Origin: an uncultured Pirellulaceae bacterium
GTDB lineage: Bacteria > Planctomycetota > Planctomycetia > Pirellulales > Pirellulaceae
Assembly: GCA_934255105.1 (NCBI GenBank)
Contig: CAKQNH010000387.1
Location: 1-5,521, forward strand
Length of the DNA: 5,521 nt
Direction of reading: 5' to 3'
Shown here: piece by piece, positions 4,514 through 5,521 of the stretch
Layout of the letters: the number at the start of each line of letters is the position of its first letter
How positions within the stretch are numbered: position 1 is the first letter of the stretch
Program-made: the position numbers and the translations under genes
Notes under the pieces: generated by a model
The model's input: the letters and a program-made list of their open reading frames with translations, nothing else
What the model was told of the DNA's origin: nothing
Database searches by the model: none

Positions 4514-5521
4514 ATGCAATTCATCAACCATCGCTTATCCGCTCGGGCGGCCAATTTGCTGGTCGTAGCCCTGTTGGTCGTGAGTTGGGGACAGCCAGCG
4601 CTGAGCCAAGCGCCGGCCGCTGGTGAATTGACGCGAGAGCAAGACAAGCTGGCTCGCGACTTCGTTCGCGGTCGCGCCACGGCGACCGAGGAGGCCAAGC
4701 AGGCGCTGCGGCTGAAGATGAAGGCCGAAGTGGAGCGTCTGAAATTTCCTGTAGCCAAGAATTTTGCCGAAGCCGAAGCTCTGGCCAAGCTGTCTGAGAC
4801 GCGCGCGAATATTGATGCGATGTGGGTCAGTGGCGCCAAGGATCCAGTGGCGCGTCAAACCGCCGCCGAGGCACTGGCAGTTTGGGGACGGCAGTTGTTA
4901 GCTGAAGACGTTTCACCGCAGTCGAAAATTAATTGTATGGCCATGTTGGCGGAGCTGGATGAAGTAGGGTTGAGCGGCACCGCCCCGCCGACTCCCTCGG
5001 AACACGCCTTCCGAGTTCTTTTTGCCTATGCGGGTAACGATCAAGCACCCATCTACCTACGCGCCATCGCCCTACATGGACTCAACCGTCACATCGGTCG
5101 TTGGTGGCCGACGCCCAAATGGCCCGACAACGGCAAGAAGCTCATTGAGAAGACGCTGACGGACATCGTGAACTCCGAACCCAAGAGCTCGCTCGATGCG
5201 GGGGCTCACGCATGGATGGTCCGCCGCGCATACGACTGCCTGAGCACGATGGGTTCGCCCTATGGTGCCAACTCAGCGCTCAATCGCTTGGCCGATCCTA
5301 AGACGCTGCCAAGCCTTCGACTGGCGGCGATGGAGTACCTCTCGCGACTTGATACCAGTACCTTCCCCGCAGATAAGAAGAGCCTGTACCTGATCGGTCT
5401 GTCCCATTTCATCCGCAGCCAGTTGGTTGACTGGTACGAGCGTGAAGACAACGTCCTGCGCGCCAAGTCAGGAGCACAGTCAGGCGGCATGATGGGGGGC
5501 GATCTGGCGGGGGGGGGCTAT
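4514..5521 (+). CDS. secreted HEAT-like helical-repeat protein, unknown function (partial, runs off right edge)
   Basis: 336 codons are present and the frame is open to the window end. GGAG lies 9 nt before the ATG. Residues 1-32 form a typical Sec signal peptide (basic start, core NLLVVALLVVSW, cleavage probably after SQA), so the protein is likely periplasmic or exported. Residues 40-100 are charged and helical, possibly coiled coil. After that come amphipathic helix pairs that resemble HEAT/ARM repeats: AKDPVARQTAAEALAVWGRQ (108-127), NDQAPIYLRAIALHGLNRHI (175-194) and DPKTLPSLRLAAMEYLSRLD (261-280). The last residues are Gly-rich (SGGMMGGDLAGGGY) over a run of nine G. I recognise no catalytic motif. 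The repeats suggest a protein-binding scaffold; this is inference. It is 130 bp downstream of dus, probably with its own promoter. Confidence 0.85.
   Translation, partial: MQFINHRLSARAANLLVVALLVVSWGQPALSQAPAAGELTREQDKLARDFVRGRATATEEAKQALRLKMKAEVERLKFPVAKNFAEAEALAKLSETRANIDAMWVSGAKDPVARQTAAEALAVWGRQLLAEDVSPQSKINCMAMLAELDEVGLSGTAPPTPSEHAFRVLFAYAGNDQAPIYLRAIALHGLNRHIGRWWPTPKWPDNGKKLIEKTLTDIVNSEPKSSLDAGAHAWMVRRAYDCLSTMGSPYGANSALNRLADPKTLPSLRLAAMEYLSRLDTSTFPADKKSLYLIGLSHFIRSQLVDWYEREDNVLRAKSGAQSGGMMGGDLAGGGY

Overview
The window most resembles a chromosome segment of a Pirellulales-type planctomycete. This rests on a single Arg/Lys-extended bS18 gene not flanked by rpsF/ssb/rplI, a Pro-rich small lipoprotein of a style I associate with that group, and intergenic DNA crowded with short palindromic repeats. 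The taxonomic call comes from recognition by eye, not from a search.

Layout. Positions 1-1900 are a minus-strand block. It reads, in transcription order, rpsR (bS18, 1900-1616), a YbgC-like hotdog acyl-CoA thioesterase (1592-1113), a prenyltransferase/squalene-cyclase-repeat protein (1104-157), and the first ten codons of another gene (31-1, with a GGAGG ribosome site). Gaps of 23 and 8 bp suggest that the first three are one operon. Positions 1901-2378 hold the rpsR leader with a possible promoter, a 21-bp inverted-repeat pair bracketing 214 bp (MITE-like), a 10-bp palindrome and a T-rich direct repeat. A small minus-strand lipoprotein gene follows (2888-2379). Positions 2889-3231 are a divergent intergenic region with the lipoprotein promoter candidate and five tandem copies of a 24-bp palindromic unit. 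On the plus strand come a tRNA-dihydrouridine synthase (3232-4383) and the start of a secreted, HEAT-like helical-repeat protein that runs off the window (4514-5521).

How the genes relate. Translation and tRNA functions (bS18, Dus) lie beside a thioesterase and a terpenoid-fold protein. The latter lacks two of the three zinc ligands of true protein prenyltransferases, so the operon does not point to protein prenylation. No defence, CRISPR or biosynthetic cluster is visible.

The most interesting signal is in the repeats. Two families with different stems, a 36-bp pair inside the lipoprotein gene and a 24-bp array upstream of dus, share one plan on the plus strand: GTGG, three bases, a 5-nt arm, TCC loop, then the complementary arm. 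This matches the layout of REP elements moved by RAYT (TnpA_REP) transposases. The lipoprotein copies are in frame and add two 12-residue repeats to the protein.
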